NCBI GenBank assembly: GCA_003696605.1
Contig: RFGV01000100.1
Location: 1 to 41,161 of the forward strand
Origin: Chloroflexota bacterium
Lineage (GTDB): Bacteria; Chloroflexota; Anaerolineae; Promineifilales; Promineifilaceae
Length of the DNA: 41,161 bases
Reading direction: 5' to 3'
Position 1 is the first letter of the stretch. The number at the start of each line of letters is the position of its first letter. Shown piece by piece: positions 22,933-30,417 of this stretch. A program made the position numbers and the translations under genes. Under the pieces are notes generated by a model. That model was not told the origin of the DNA and ran no database searches. It saw only the letters and a program-made list of their open reading frames with translations.

Positions 22933-24078
22933 ATGTCCAACAAGGGCCGTTTAGTGGCAGGCGCATCTCTGTTGGCAAACTTTATTTTGCTCTTCCTCTT
23001 ACTCAGCGGTACATTCAGCCAGTCCCAGAGCACCAGCAACCAGGCAAACCAACCAATTGCTCAGGCAAACAACGTGAACAACACGACTTCTTCCCCAGTA
23101 CCAGCACAACCAACAGCTACCCCAACCTCCCTGCCTACAGAAACAATATCAACAGAAGATACAGCAACCCCCACAGCCACCGTGCCACCTGAGCCTACTG
23201 AAACACCAACCCCAGCCGCTACCCCAACCCCAGAAGCCACACCTACCCCCGAAGTTCCACCAACACCTACCATTGCTCCCGGGCCACCCTGGTTACGCTA
23301 CGTCAACCTTTTCCGCGCCCAGGCCAATTTGCCCCAGCTAACCGAAAACCCGGAATGGTCAGAAGGTGATCGGTTGCATAGTGTGTACATGGTTAATACA
23401 GACCAGTTGTGGCATAGTGAAGATCCTAACAGCCCCTATTACACCAAAGCTGGCGACGATGCTGCCCATAATGGCAATATTGCAGCCAGTAATTACTTCG
23501 GCGAGTCAGATTTTGAATGGGCGATTGATTACTGGATATCAGCTCCGTTTCATGGGGCTCCTATTCTCGATCCGGAGTTGACAACAGTTGGCTTTGGTAC
23601 GTTTCGCGCTCAAGTTGGTACATTTTCAGTTGCGGCTACTATGGATGTTAAGCGAGGCATCGATCCCGCTGTGGAAGTCGAATATCCGGTAATGTTCCCC
23701 AAAGATGGTGGAGAAACATGGGTGTTGGCGTATAAATTGTTTGAGTTTCCGAATGCAATTCCGAGTTGCCCAGGCTTTGCCCGTCCAACCAGTGCACCAG
23801 TATATTTATATTTGGGTAATGGTGACCTGACGCCAGCAGTGTCTCAGGCGGTTATTTTGGAAAATGGGGCGCCAATGGAGACTTGTTTCTTTGATGAAAC
23901 CAGTTATTACAATCCCGATTCGAAACAGCAGGAGACAGGCCGGCTGATTTTAGACCAGCGGGATGTGGTGGTAATTATGGCCAAACGGCCGTTTCAGGTT
24001 GGTAGCACTTACACCGTCCAGGTATCTGCCAATGGCATGGATTTGGAATGGCGCTTCAAGGCAGTAAATCCCCCATAA
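22933..24078 (+). CDS. Secreted CAP (SCP/PR-1)-domain protein, 381 aa
   Basis: Start ATG 22933 has AAAGGAGAAG upstream. An N-terminal signal anchor (about 6-26, 'RLVAGASLLANFILLFLLLS') is followed by a Gln/Asn- and then Thr/Pro-rich linker (about 28-118). Residues about 120-245 look like a CAP domain: 'WLRYVNLFRAQANLPQLTENP', 'WSEGDRLHSVYM', 'HSEDPNSPYY', 'DDAAHNGNIA' and 'WAIDYWISAPFHGAPIL'. The His/Glu/His pattern suits a metal-binding CAP cleft. The rest (about 250-381) is beta-rich and ends in 'TYTVQVSANGMDLEWRF'. Bacterial CAP proteins are extracellular and of uncertain function. The gene follows the lipoprotein and precedes the dehydrogenase on the same strand. Confidence 0.85.
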   Translation: MSNKGRLVAGASLLANFILLFLLLSGTFSQSQSTSNQANQPIAQANNVNNTTSSPVPAQPTATPTSLPTETISTEDTATPTATVPPEPTETPTPAATPTPEATPTPEVPPTPTIAPGPPWLRYVNLFRAQANLPQLTENPEWSEGDRLHSVYMVNTDQLWHSEDPNSPYYTKAGDDAAHNGNIAASNYFGESDFEWAIDYWISAPFHGAPILDPELTTVGFGTFRAQVGTFSVAATMDVKRGIDPAVEVEYPVMFPKDGGETWVLAYKLFEFPNAIPSCPGFARPTSAPVYLYLGNGDLTPAVSQAVILENGAPMETCFFDETSYYNPDSKQQETGRLILDQRDVVVIMAKRPFQVGSTYTVQVSANGMDLEWRFKAVNPP

Positions 24079-24097
24079 GGCTTAAGAGGGAGGCGAT

Positions 24098-25060
24098 ATG
24101 CAAGCACTTTATTTGGCAAATGGTCAATTAAGCATCAGAACCAACCACCCCCAGCCACAGCCAGCATCCGGTGAAGCCCTGATTCGGATACGCCTGGCTG
24201 GCATTTGCTCCACCGATCTGGAAATTGTTAAAGGATATGCCGGATTTCGGGGTGTATTGGGACATGAGTTTGTTGGCGAGGTTGTTGCTACGGCCGATTC
24301 TGCCGACAAAGATTGGGTGGGGCAGCGTGTTGTGGGCACAATCAATATCGGTTGTCGGGAATGTGTTGAATGCCTGGCCCATGGTCCAGAACATTGTCCC
24401 CATCGTACTGTTTTGGGCATTATCGGACATGATGGTGTTTTTGCGGAATACATCACCCTGCCAGTAGCCAATTTACTGGTTGTGCCAGATACAGTGCCAG
24501 ACGAAGCGGCTGTATTTACTGAACCATTGGCGGCGGCGTTGCGGATTCGAGAGCAAGTGATGGTGAGGCCATCAGCAAAAACGGCCGTTGTTGGGCCTGG
24601 CCGTCTTGGCCTCCTCATTGGCAAAGTGCTTGCCCTTGCCGGCACAGAAGTGACCATGCTTGGGCGCTCCGAGCGTTCCCTCATGCTGCCGGCACAATGG
24701 GGATTGCGTACTGGCTTCGTTACCGATTACCCGGAAAACAGCTTCGACTTTGTGGTAGAAGCCACCGGTAATGAAGCTGGCTTTGCCCACTCCCTCCGCC
24801 TGGTACGTCCACGGGGTACACTTATCCTTAAAAGCACCTTTCATGGACAGACTACCCTCGATCTCACCAAGCTCGTAGTCGCCGAAATCAATGTGGTTGG
24901 GTCCCGTTGTGGACCATTTGCGCCCGCTTTGCGGCTACTGGCTGAAGAAGCTGTCCCTGTGCGTGATACCATCGAAGCGGAATATTCGCTCTCTGATGCC
25001 CTGACTGCTTTTGAGCACGCTGCCAGGCCAGGCGTACGCAAAGTGTTGATACGGCCGTAA
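24098..25060 (+). CDS. Zinc-dependent medium-chain alcohol dehydrogenase, 320 aa
   Basis: MDR-family dehydrogenase. The catalytic zinc ligands are Cys37 ('GICSTD'), His56-Glu57 ('LGHEF') and Glu142 ('FTEPLAAAL'). The structural zinc lobe is Cys86, Cys89, Cys92 and Cys100 ('CRECVECLAHGPEHC'), so both sites appear complete. The nucleotide loop 'VVGPGRLGLLIGKVLALAG' at 164-182 has the GxGxxG pattern, and 'GRSERS' follows the second strand, favouring NADP(H), though this is inferred. It resembles threonine/sorbitol-dehydrogenase-like members at 320 residues. ATG 24098 follows AGAGGGAGG. Convergent with the vWA gene, with a terminator between. Natural substrate unknown. Confidence 0.94.
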   Translation: MQALYLANGQLSIRTNHPQPQPASGEALIRIRLAGICSTDLEIVKGYAGFRGVLGHEFVGEVVATADSADKDWVGQRVVGTINIGCRECVECLAHGPEHCPHRTVLGIIGHDGVFAEYITLPVANLLVVPDTVPDEAAVFTEPLAAALRIREQVMVRPSAKTAVVGPGRLGLLIGKVLALAGTEVTMLGRSERSLMLPAQWGLRTGFVTDYPENSFDFVVEATGNEAGFAHSLRLVRPRGTLILKSTFHGQTTLDLTKLVVAEINVVGSRCGPFAPALRLLAEEAVPVRDTIEAEYSLSDALTAFEHAARPGVRKVLIRP

Positions 25061-25070
25061 CCCTACCCAT

Positions 25071-25101
25071 AACAAAAGAGGCGTTCCGTCCAAAGAACGC
25101 C
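25071..25101 (-). terminator. Intrinsic terminator of the vWA operon
   Basis: GGCGTTC (25080-25086) and GAACGCC (25095-25101) form a 7-bp stem with an 8-nt loop. On the minus strand it is followed by TCTTTTGTT. Confidence 0.75.
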
Positions 25102-25128
25102 CCTCAAAATAAACCAATCCCGTCGTGC

Positions 25129-25914
25129 TTATGGCGCAAAAATCACCGATGACACACCACCCTGTTGACTAACCCGCACTGTGGATTGCGAAACCAGGTG
25201 AAAAATACGCCGCAATTCCTTGTGCGAAAGGCCAGCCGTCAACACCTCCGGAAAACCAATCCGATTCGCCAATTCCTGCACCTCTGACTGCTTGATACCA
25301 CCCTGCCTAAACCCAACATACGCCAGCGTGTAAATCTCATGCTTCAATAGCTCTTCTGCTGCGCGGCGAATATCGCGGGCTTTTTGCCGAGATGCGTTAT
25401 CCTCCCCATCCGAATAGACAATGACAATACAGCGTACCATAACACCACTTTGACGCAATTGCTGTGCGTATAGCACCATATTTGTTAGCCCGCCTGCTAC
25501 AGCATCATACAATGCCGTTGACCCGGCTGGCATGTATTGGCTTCGTGTGAGTGGTGGTGTGTCCAGCAACGGCATATAGCCATGCAAAAGATAAACCTGA
25601 TTATTGAACAAGATGGTGCTTACCAAAATATCTTCTGCCGCACTTGAACCACGCATCGCTTCCAGATATGCTTCATTGTAAGCGTGTATCAGGTCAGAAG
25701 CATAGGGCATCATGGAGCCACTCATGTCAATAATGTTCATGGCTAGTGTGACATCGTTGCTGGCTAGTTGGTCCAGTGGTGCGCCAACGGCCGTTGCCAT
25801 TGTCGGCCCATTCAGATTTGATACAACCAAATTCATTGTCTTGTCTGTCAGTCCGTCATCATGTGCTGACTGAAACAGATCGTCCAGGTTGCCGAGTCCG
25901 TTGTTGTTTGTCAT
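25129..25914 (-). CDS. TerY-like von Willebrand factor A domain protein, 261 aa
   Basis: A single cytoplasmic vWA domain with a complete MIDAS metal site: D63-M-S65-G-S67, Thr133 in 'AGSTALYDAVAG' and Asp169 in 'VYSDGED'. There is no signal peptide or membrane helix. The short N-terminus and the 'STALYDAVAGGLTNM' section resemble TerY-type proteins, which occur with a PP2C phosphatase and a zinc-ribbon kinase in TerY-P triads; those two partners are encoded at 27378-29761. ATG 25914 has AAGGAG 8 nt upstream. The gene follows the isochorismatase-like gene after 47 nt on the same strand, so they likely form an operon under the palindrome-controlled promoter at 26940. vWA proteins of this type mediate metal-dependent protein interaction. 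Confidence 0.9.
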   Translation of the reverse strand: MTNNNGLGNLDDLFQSAHDDGLTDKTMNLVVSNLNGPTMATAVGAPLDQLASNDVTLAMNIIDMSGSMMPYASDLIHAYNEAYLEAMRGSSAAEDILVSTILFNNQVYLLHGYMPLLDTPPLTRSQYMPAGSTALYDAVAGGLTNMVLYAQQLRQSGVMVRCIVIVYSDGEDNASRQKARDIRRAAEELLKHEIYTLAYVGFRQGGIKQSEVQELANRIGFPEVLTAGLSHKELRRIFHLVSQSTVRVSQQGGVSSVIFAP

Positions 25915-25961
25915 TATTTTCTCCTTACGTTAGCTGGCTCTTACACCAACCTGAAAACCGA

Positions 25962-26891
25962 TCAGAAGGGCAGGGGATCGGTGCTGTTAATAAAATGCAC
26001 GCCTTGCCGGGCAAATTCCTCAAAGCGCCGTTCGGCAATTGCATGAAAGTCAATTTCAGGGTGAATAACTGGCGATGTGCAGTCCCGCAAGAAATAGATT
26101 TTGCGGAGGGCATCCGGTTTGTTACCAAAATCTTCTACCAGGTCTTCCACTGTTTCCAGTACACAGTGTGTTTCTGCCTCGCCAGCAATCAGTACCACGT
26201 CGGCATCAGCCAGGGTGTCCAAAAAGGCTTTGTTTTTGCCCCCCAATGGGTGATTGGGAACAGGGACTTCTGGCTGAATAATGGAGTAGTGTTCTGTAAG
26301 CGGGATACTTCCCTTAGTCAGCCAGGTGGGTTGGGTTTTGCGGGCAATGCTGTGCCAGATAACGGCCGACCAGAGTTCCGGGTCCAGGGCATTGCCGATG
26401 CCCCCAATCATCACATGGTATGGCCAGATGGTCAGTTGTTTTTTAGCCTGTTCTTCCAATGTTTTGACGTAATTGGTAGATTCTACTGGTGCAACCAGCG
26501 GCCGCCATTTGCCTGCTTTGATATCTTCGTAGGTGATAAGTGTGAATGGGGCTGGGTGATTGCCATTTGCATCTGCCCACCATGCGGGGTGGAAGATTTG
26601 GAAAGGCAGGTGGGAATCGAGTGAGCAGGTAATGTTTGTAATGCGTTCGGCATGGGTGTAGATGAATTCGATGAGGCGGCGGATGTCGTCGAGCGAACCT
26701 GGTACATTGAGGCTACCTTGTGCATGACAAAAATCTATTTGCATGTCAATGATGACCAGATGGACTTTTTGTTTGTCTTCGGCAGCTGGAGACAGGTTGG
26801 CGGCTGTCGCATCAGCGGCGATGGTGGCTATATCTGGGTAGAAGAGAGTGCCAATTCGTGATGGGTTGTAAAAGCTGGGAAAGTTTTTCAT
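25962..26891 (-). CDS. Isochorismatase/nicotinamidase-family cysteine hydrolase, 309 aa
   Basis: The core motif 'VHLVIIDMQIDFCHAQGSL' around 43-61 supplies catalytic Asp49, and 'VVLIAGEAETHCVLETVEDL' supplies the nucleophilic Cys with the conserved acid before it; 'RKIYFLRDCTSPV' is the following family strand. Nicotinamidases and isochorismatases use an Asp-Lys-Cys triad. The protein is about 100 residues longer than classical nicotinamidase, with an N-terminal extension of about 42 residues and a central Trp-rich insert. It may hydrolyse nicotinamide or another amide. ATG 26891 has AAGGAG 8 nt upstream; an earlier start inside the operator is unlikely. Two 17-bp palindromes lie in the promoter and leader. 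Gene order places it before the TerY-like vWA gene. Confidence 0.9.
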   Translation of the reverse strand: MKNFPSFYNPSRIGTLFYPDIATIAADATAANLSPAAEDKQKVHLVIIDMQIDFCHAQGSLNVPGSLDDIRRLIEFIYTHAERITNITCSLDSHLPFQIFHPAWWADANGNHPAPFTLITYEDIKAGKWRPLVAPVESTNYVKTLEEQAKKQLTIWPYHVMIGGIGNALDPELWSAVIWHSIARKTQPTWLTKGSIPLTEHYSIIQPEVPVPNHPLGGKNKAFLDTLADADVVLIAGEAETHCVLETVEDLVEDFGNKPDALRKIYFLRDCTSPVIHPEIDFHAIAERRFEEFARQGVHFINSTDPLPF

Positions 26892-26907
26892 GTTTCGCTC
26901 CTTATTT

Positions 26908-26924
26908 AGTGTAATTATTACACT
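26908..26924. promoter_or_regulatory. 17-bp operator O1 in the leader of the nicotinamidase-vWA operon
   Basis: AGTGTAATTATTACACT, a perfect palindrome around a central T. It lies between the predicted transcription start and the ribosome binding site. Confidence 0.85.
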
Positions 26925-26939
26925 AATTATTTGAGACAT

Positions 26940-26968
26940 AGTATAGTGTGATTGTTACACTTTGTCAA
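26940..26968 (-). promoter_or_regulatory. Promoter with embedded operator O2 (nicotinamidase-vWA operon)
   Basis: Minus-strand TTGACA (26968..26963), a 17-bp spacer and TATACT (26945..26940). The palindrome AGTGTGATTGTTACACT (26945-26961) fills the spacer. The same design is used at 29789-29817. Confidence 0.88.
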
Positions 26969-26995
26969 GGGGATGTGGAATTTTGCTTGTGGGGG

Positions 26996-27026
26996 AAAAG
27001 AAAAAGCCAGCATTGGATGCTGGCTT
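26996..27026 (-). terminator. Intrinsic terminator of the small membrane protein gene
   Basis: AAGCCAGCA (27004-27012) and TGCTGGCTT (27018-27026) form a perfect 9-bp stem with a 5-nt loop. On the minus strand the stem runs into TTTTTCTTTT. Confidence 0.92.
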
Positions 27027-27054
27027 GGAGGGGTGGGGGGAAAACGGCCGTTTT

Positions 27055-27333
27055 TTAATCTTCGCCGCTTTGTGATTGCCAGAACCCAATGCCTACAATT
27101 CCCAATGCGACAGCGCCAATGACACCGACCAGGGCAATCAAGGCGAGAATCAGACCCAACAGGCCAAGCACTACACCAACACCAGCCTGGCTACCTTCTT
27201 CCTGAGCTGCCAGTGTAACGGCCGTAGCCAATTCATAATTACCGGCGGCATGGGCAACCGCAGGCATTGCCACTGTTATCAGCAATGCCACCAGGACAGG
27301 TACAATTGACCAAAAGATGCGTGATTTCCGCAT
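27055..27333 (-). CDS. Small secreted or membrane protein, 92 aa
   Basis: ATG 27333 is preceded by GAGGAG about 10 nt upstream. Residues 1-30 are a signal peptide ending 'AVAHA'. Residues about 50-85 are a long Gly/Ala/Leu/Val/Ile-rich hydrophobic stretch, probably one or two membrane helices, and the tail is 'GFWQSQSGED'. No family is recognised. It lies between the kinase gene (44 nt upstream) and a terminator, on the same strand as the kinase-phosphatase pair, and so probably belongs to their transcript. That makes it a candidate membrane partner of the signalling module, by context only. Confidence 0.75.
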   Translation of the reverse strand: MRKSRIFWSIVPVLVALLITVAMPAVAHAAGNYELATAVTLAAQEEGSQAGVGVVLGLLGLILALIALVGVIGAVALGIVGIGFWQSQSGED

Positions 27334-27377
27334 GTTCTTTATTCTCCTCAATCAGATTTTGCCTGATTATACCGTCA

Positions 27378-29027
27378 TCAGGGGTGAATGGACAAAGAGC
27401 CATCTTTTTTTATTGCCAAATAGATGGGGTAAGAATCTGTAAATATATTTGTGCCATGACGGATTTGCCGTTCAATGAGGATGTGGTCTGGCTGAAAATG
27501 AAAAGTGACTTCTTGCAAGCTTTCACCCATTGCCAGAGGAGGGACAGGTAATTCCCATGTGGTTTGATTGTGCCAGCAGAAGAATTGGTAGTCGGTAAAA
27601 AGGCGATGATAGCCGATAAGGAGGTCATGGTGAGGTGAACTGGTAAACCAGGTTTGGGCGCGGTGAGCCGTAGCAATGGGGGTTTCCAGGTAAAGGCCAT
27701 TCTGTATTTGTCCGCGCATGATCCATGTGCCCGCAATGCGGTAGAGGGCATGAGGGGTGGTGGCAAAAACGGCCGTTTCCCGAAAATAGACTGTTTCGGT
27801 TAACGTTATCTTTTGGGGTTGTTCCCCGTTTGTATCCAGAACAAGGAGTTGTTTTCCCAGAGGTGGGTTCACGGCCAAATATCGTTGCTGGAACCAGCCA
27901 AAACGATAGCCAGGCCTGCCGGTGAAGAGAGGAATATTTGTTTGTTGGCCGTTGGCGGTACGGCGAGACAGGGTGTACAGGTTTTCTTTGCGGGTGATGG
28001 CCTGAAAACGGCCGTTTTCCCGCCACGTCGCTACCACATTGCCCGGCAGGTGAGCCAACCATTCCGTCCATTGGTCTGTTTTTTGGGTAACGGGCATTTT
28101 GGTTGGTCGTTGGCATACCGGACAAGACGGCCGTTGGCAGGCATACGATGTCCCACATTGGGCACATATACGCATATTGTGTACCAGTTCGGCCATCATT
28201 TCCTGTGAAACTGACACCCGTTCCCCCCTGGCAAACACCCTGTCAATTAGTTCCAGCCAGGTATCTGGCAGAATTTCCGGGGGGCGTGTATGGGGTGGTT
28301 TGGTCACATCGGGATGTCGCACAGGAATGCCCGCCTGGGCGCGGGTGGTCAGGGATTTGTATTGGTGGTGTGTGCCGCCGTATGGGTGTACCAGCAGGAG
28401 GGTTTTGACCAGCAGGACAAGAAAGGCGTACCAGTCGGTTAGGGGGGTAAAATACGGCCGTTTGCCAAAATTTGGCACGTTATACAAAGATGGATCCAAA
28501 AATTCGGCCGTTGCCACCGGGCACGGAAACCCGCCAAACTGGTAACTATCTACATCCACCCACCAGACCTGAGGCGATCCATCCGGCACAAAAAACAGAT
28601 TGCGGTCATTCAGATCACCCACGACGATACCCAGTTGGTGTAGCCGATTCAGTGTATGATAAATGCGTGTGAGCAACATGATTTGCCGGGACATACTGAT
28701 TCCGTGTTGGCGGCAGAATACGGCCGAAGTTAGCTTGCGTATGGGCTGGCTACCACGAGGCAGACGAGGCATCTGAAAGCCAATTGTTTTTCCCTTGATG
28801 TTAAAGATGAGTGCACAAGGAGCCAGAACTTCCGGTGGTAATTTTTTGTTCAGCGCCTCATCAAGTAAATAGGCGAGTTTTTTGATATGCTGTTTTTGGG
28901 GGTGATGATACAGTTTGATGGCGGTATTTCCCGCCGCAAAAATGATGCCCTCACCGCCTGCCTGAATCAGGTGGGATGCGTCAAGAGTTATTTGTGTGTT
29001 GTTGGCCAGCAAAACAGTGTGTTGCAT
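27378..29027 (-). CDS. TerY-P-type protein kinase with zinc ribbon and beta-propeller-like C-terminus, 549 aa
   Basis: A protein kinase-like fold: glycine loop 'QAGGEGIIFAA' (22-32), Lys38 in 'AIKLY', catalytic loop 'VGDLNDRNLFF' with Asp138 and Asn143, and the metal motif 'WVDVDSYQF' in place of DFG (Asp158/Asp160). The GDLN and VDVDSYQ motifs match kinases of TerY-P triads. A zinc ribbon follows at 288-305 (Cys288, Cys291, Cys302, Cys305). The C-terminal 220 residues contain repeated beta elements ('RPGYRFGWFQQRYLAVNP', 'TPHALYRIAGTWIMRG'), suggesting a propeller. The ATG at 29027 shares its A with the TGA of the PP2C gene (TGATG), so translation is coupled. It likely phosphorylates Ser/Thr of partners; no substrate is known. 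Confidence 0.88.
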   Translation of the reverse strand: MQHTVLLANNTQITLDASHLIQAGGEGIIFAAGNTAIKLYHHPQKQHIKKLAYLLDEALNKKLPPEVLAPCALIFNIKGKTIGFQMPRLPRGSQPIRKLTSAVFCRQHGISMSRQIMLLTRIYHTLNRLHQLGIVVGDLNDRNLFFVPDGSPQVWWVDVDSYQFGGFPCPVATAEFLDPSLYNVPNFGKRPYFTPLTDWYAFLVLLVKTLLLVHPYGGTHHQYKSLTTRAQAGIPVRHPDVTKPPHTRPPEILPDTWLELIDRVFARGERVSVSQEMMAELVHNMRICAQCGTSYACQRPSCPVCQRPTKMPVTQKTDQWTEWLAHLPGNVVATWRENGRFQAITRKENLYTLSRRTANGQQTNIPLFTGRPGYRFGWFQQRYLAVNPPLGKQLLVLDTNGEQPQKITLTETVYFRETAVFATTPHALYRIAGTWIMRGQIQNGLYLETPIATAHRAQTWFTSSPHHDLLIGYHRLFTDYQFFCWHNQTTWELPVPPLAMGESLQEVTFHFQPDHILIERQIRHGTNIFTDSYPIYLAIKKDGSLSIHP

Positions 29028-29761
29028 CAGGTTTCTCCATTTTGCGAAAAACAAATGGCTATGGCGCCGTCATCGTCAAATTGTCCCCGTTGTCTGGCCT
29101 GTATGTTGAGCCAGCGTTGCAGGGTGAGTGGCGTATGGGCTGTTTGCAGTTGGCAGAGGAGGTCAGGCGTCCAGCCGTCTGTGGCGACGACAAGCCGGCG
29201 CCGGGGGGTGGTAATTTGTTGGGTGTAGAAACGGCCGTTTGTGCGTCGTTGCCAGACATCATAAGCCAGATAGTCGGGAGCGTTGCCAGTGGCTATGAGT
29301 GGCTGGATATGCTCATCCCAGCCCAGGTACCCATCACCACGCCAGAAGAAAACGGCCGTTTCCGGTAGCCAAACAAAGCCTACCAGTGTACAAAGCCAGT
29401 GCGTTGCCAGGTAATTGGTGCGTTCTGTTTCGCTGGCAAAAGGGTGTAAATGACAAATTGAGGCTATGAAGCGGTAGCAGGCAGTGTACAGATTGGCAAC
29501 GAGGCTTTGGGGAGAAACGGCCGTATTTCCAGCCAGCTCTCTACTTAGCCACGTCGCAGCAAATTGTCCCAGCAATTGGGCGCCACTTTCAGACCGCGAC
29601 AATTGTCGGCCAGTACCAGTATTCACCTTGCTGCCACAACCATCCAGCACCAGCCCAAACCCGACACCAGGTGCTGGTTGTTTACAAACGGCGAAATCCT
29701 GTCCATTTATTTGCGCTAGCCGGTGTGCCCGGCCTGTAATTGTGGCTGTCGCTGTAATCAT
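29027..29761 (-). CDS. PP2C-type Ser/Thr phosphatase of the TerY-P module, 244 aa
   Basis: A PPM-family metallophosphatase. Metal ligands are visible in 'FGLVLDGCGS' (Asp40-Gly41), 'RLVVATDGW' (Asp195-Gly196) and 'FDDDGAIAI' (Asp229-231), so an active centre is present. It is cytoplasmic with no membrane segment. ATG 29761 is used because AAAGGA precedes it; an upstream extension of nine residues lies inside a 5' hairpin and is unlikely. Its stop codon overlaps the kinase start (TGATG), a typical antagonistic kinase-phosphatase pair. The promoter contains operator O3, identical in design to that of the nicotinamidase-vWA operon. Its expected role is to reverse phosphorylation by the kinase, perhaps on the vWA protein. 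Confidence 0.88.
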   Translation of the reverse strand: MITATATITGRAHRLAQINGQDFAVCKQPAPGVGFGLVLDGCGSKVNTGTGRQLSRSESGAQLLGQFAATWLSRELAGNTAVSPQSLVANLYTACYRFIASICHLHPFASETERTNYLATHWLCTLVGFVWLPETAVFFWRGDGYLGWDEHIQPLIATGNAPDYLAYDVWQRRTNGRFYTQQITTPRRRLVVATDGWTPDLLCQLQTAHTPLTLQRWLNIQARQRGQFDDDGAIAICFSQNGET

Positions 29762-29768
29762 AATATCC

Positions 29769-29789
29769 TTTGTGTCGTTTTGACACAAA
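29769..29789 (-). promoter_or_regulatory. Perfect hairpin in the 5' leader of the PP2C gene
   Basis: TTTGTGTC (29769-29776) and GACACAAA (29782-29789) form an 8-bp perfect inverted repeat with a 5-nt loop. It begins near the predicted transcription start and its 3' arm merges into the AAAGGA ribosome binding site. Confidence 0.55.
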
Positions 29790-29817
29790 TATTAGTGTAA
29801 AAAATACACTTTGTCAA
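29789..29817 (-). promoter_or_regulatory. Promoter with embedded operator O3 (PP2C-kinase operon)
   Basis: Minus-strand TTGACA (29817..29812), a 17-bp spacer and TAATAT (29794..29789). The palindrome AGTGTAAAAAATACACT (29794-29810) fills the spacer at the same position as O2 in the nicotinamidase-vWA promoter. Confidence 0.88.
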
Positions 29818-29897
29818 GTTGCGTGTTTGATAAAAATTTGGCACGCGAATGTGCCTGAATTTTTTCTGCTTCTACACGGATGGGGTAAAATCTGCGC

Positions 29898-30392
29898 ATG
29901 AAAGAACTACTGATTCTGCGCCATGCCAAGTCCAGTTGGGATAATGTAAGATTGGCTGATCATGATCGGCCGCTGAACAAGCGGGGTAAACGGGACGCGC
30001 CCCGAATGGGGGAGGTGTTGCGGCAGGAGGGGCTGACACCGGAACGAATTATTACCTCATCGGCAGAACGGGCATTGACAACGGCCGAATTGGTGGCCTT
30101 GTCATCTGGCTATGAGGCGGAGATTGAAGTAACCCGCCAACTTTATCTGGCGGATCCAGAAACGTATTTGGCAGTATTACGGCCGTTACCCGATTCACTG
30201 CAGCGTGTCATGGTCGTGGGGCACAACCCCGGAATGGAAGAATTGATAGAACGACTGACTGGGGAATCTGTTCGCTTTACCACAGCCAATATTGCTTACA
30301 TTCGCTTGCCCATTCATAGCTGGTCTGAATTAACCGAAGAAACCAGAGGCGAATTGGTCAATCTGTGGCGGCCTAAAGAGCTGGATTGGTGA
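29898..30392 (+). CDS. sixA: SixA-type phosphohistidine phosphatase, 164 aa
   Basis: Histidine phosphatase superfamily. The active-site motif is 'LRHAKSSW' with Arg8 and His9, and the second catalytic His109 is in 'VVGHNPGMEEL'. Short SixA proteins remove phosphate from histidine of phosphotransfer domains or the PTS, and 'RHAKSSWD' is their usual signature. Length is typical. A TAAAAT box at 29886-29891 lies so close to ATG 29898 that the mRNA may be leaderless. It is divergent from the PP2C gene and convergent with the large membrane ATPase. Whether it acts on the orphan histidine kinase at 16588 is unknown. Confidence 0.93.
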   Translation: MKELLILRHAKSSWDNVRLADHDRPLNKRGKRDAPRMGEVLRQEGLTPERIITSSAERALTTAELVALSSGYEAEIEVTRQLYLADPETYLAVLRPLPDSLQRVMVVGHNPGMEELIERLTGESVRFTTANIAYIRLPIHSWSELTEETRGELVNLWRPKELDW

Positions 30393-30417
30393 ACGACCAG
30401 TTATCACGAAAGGTGAC

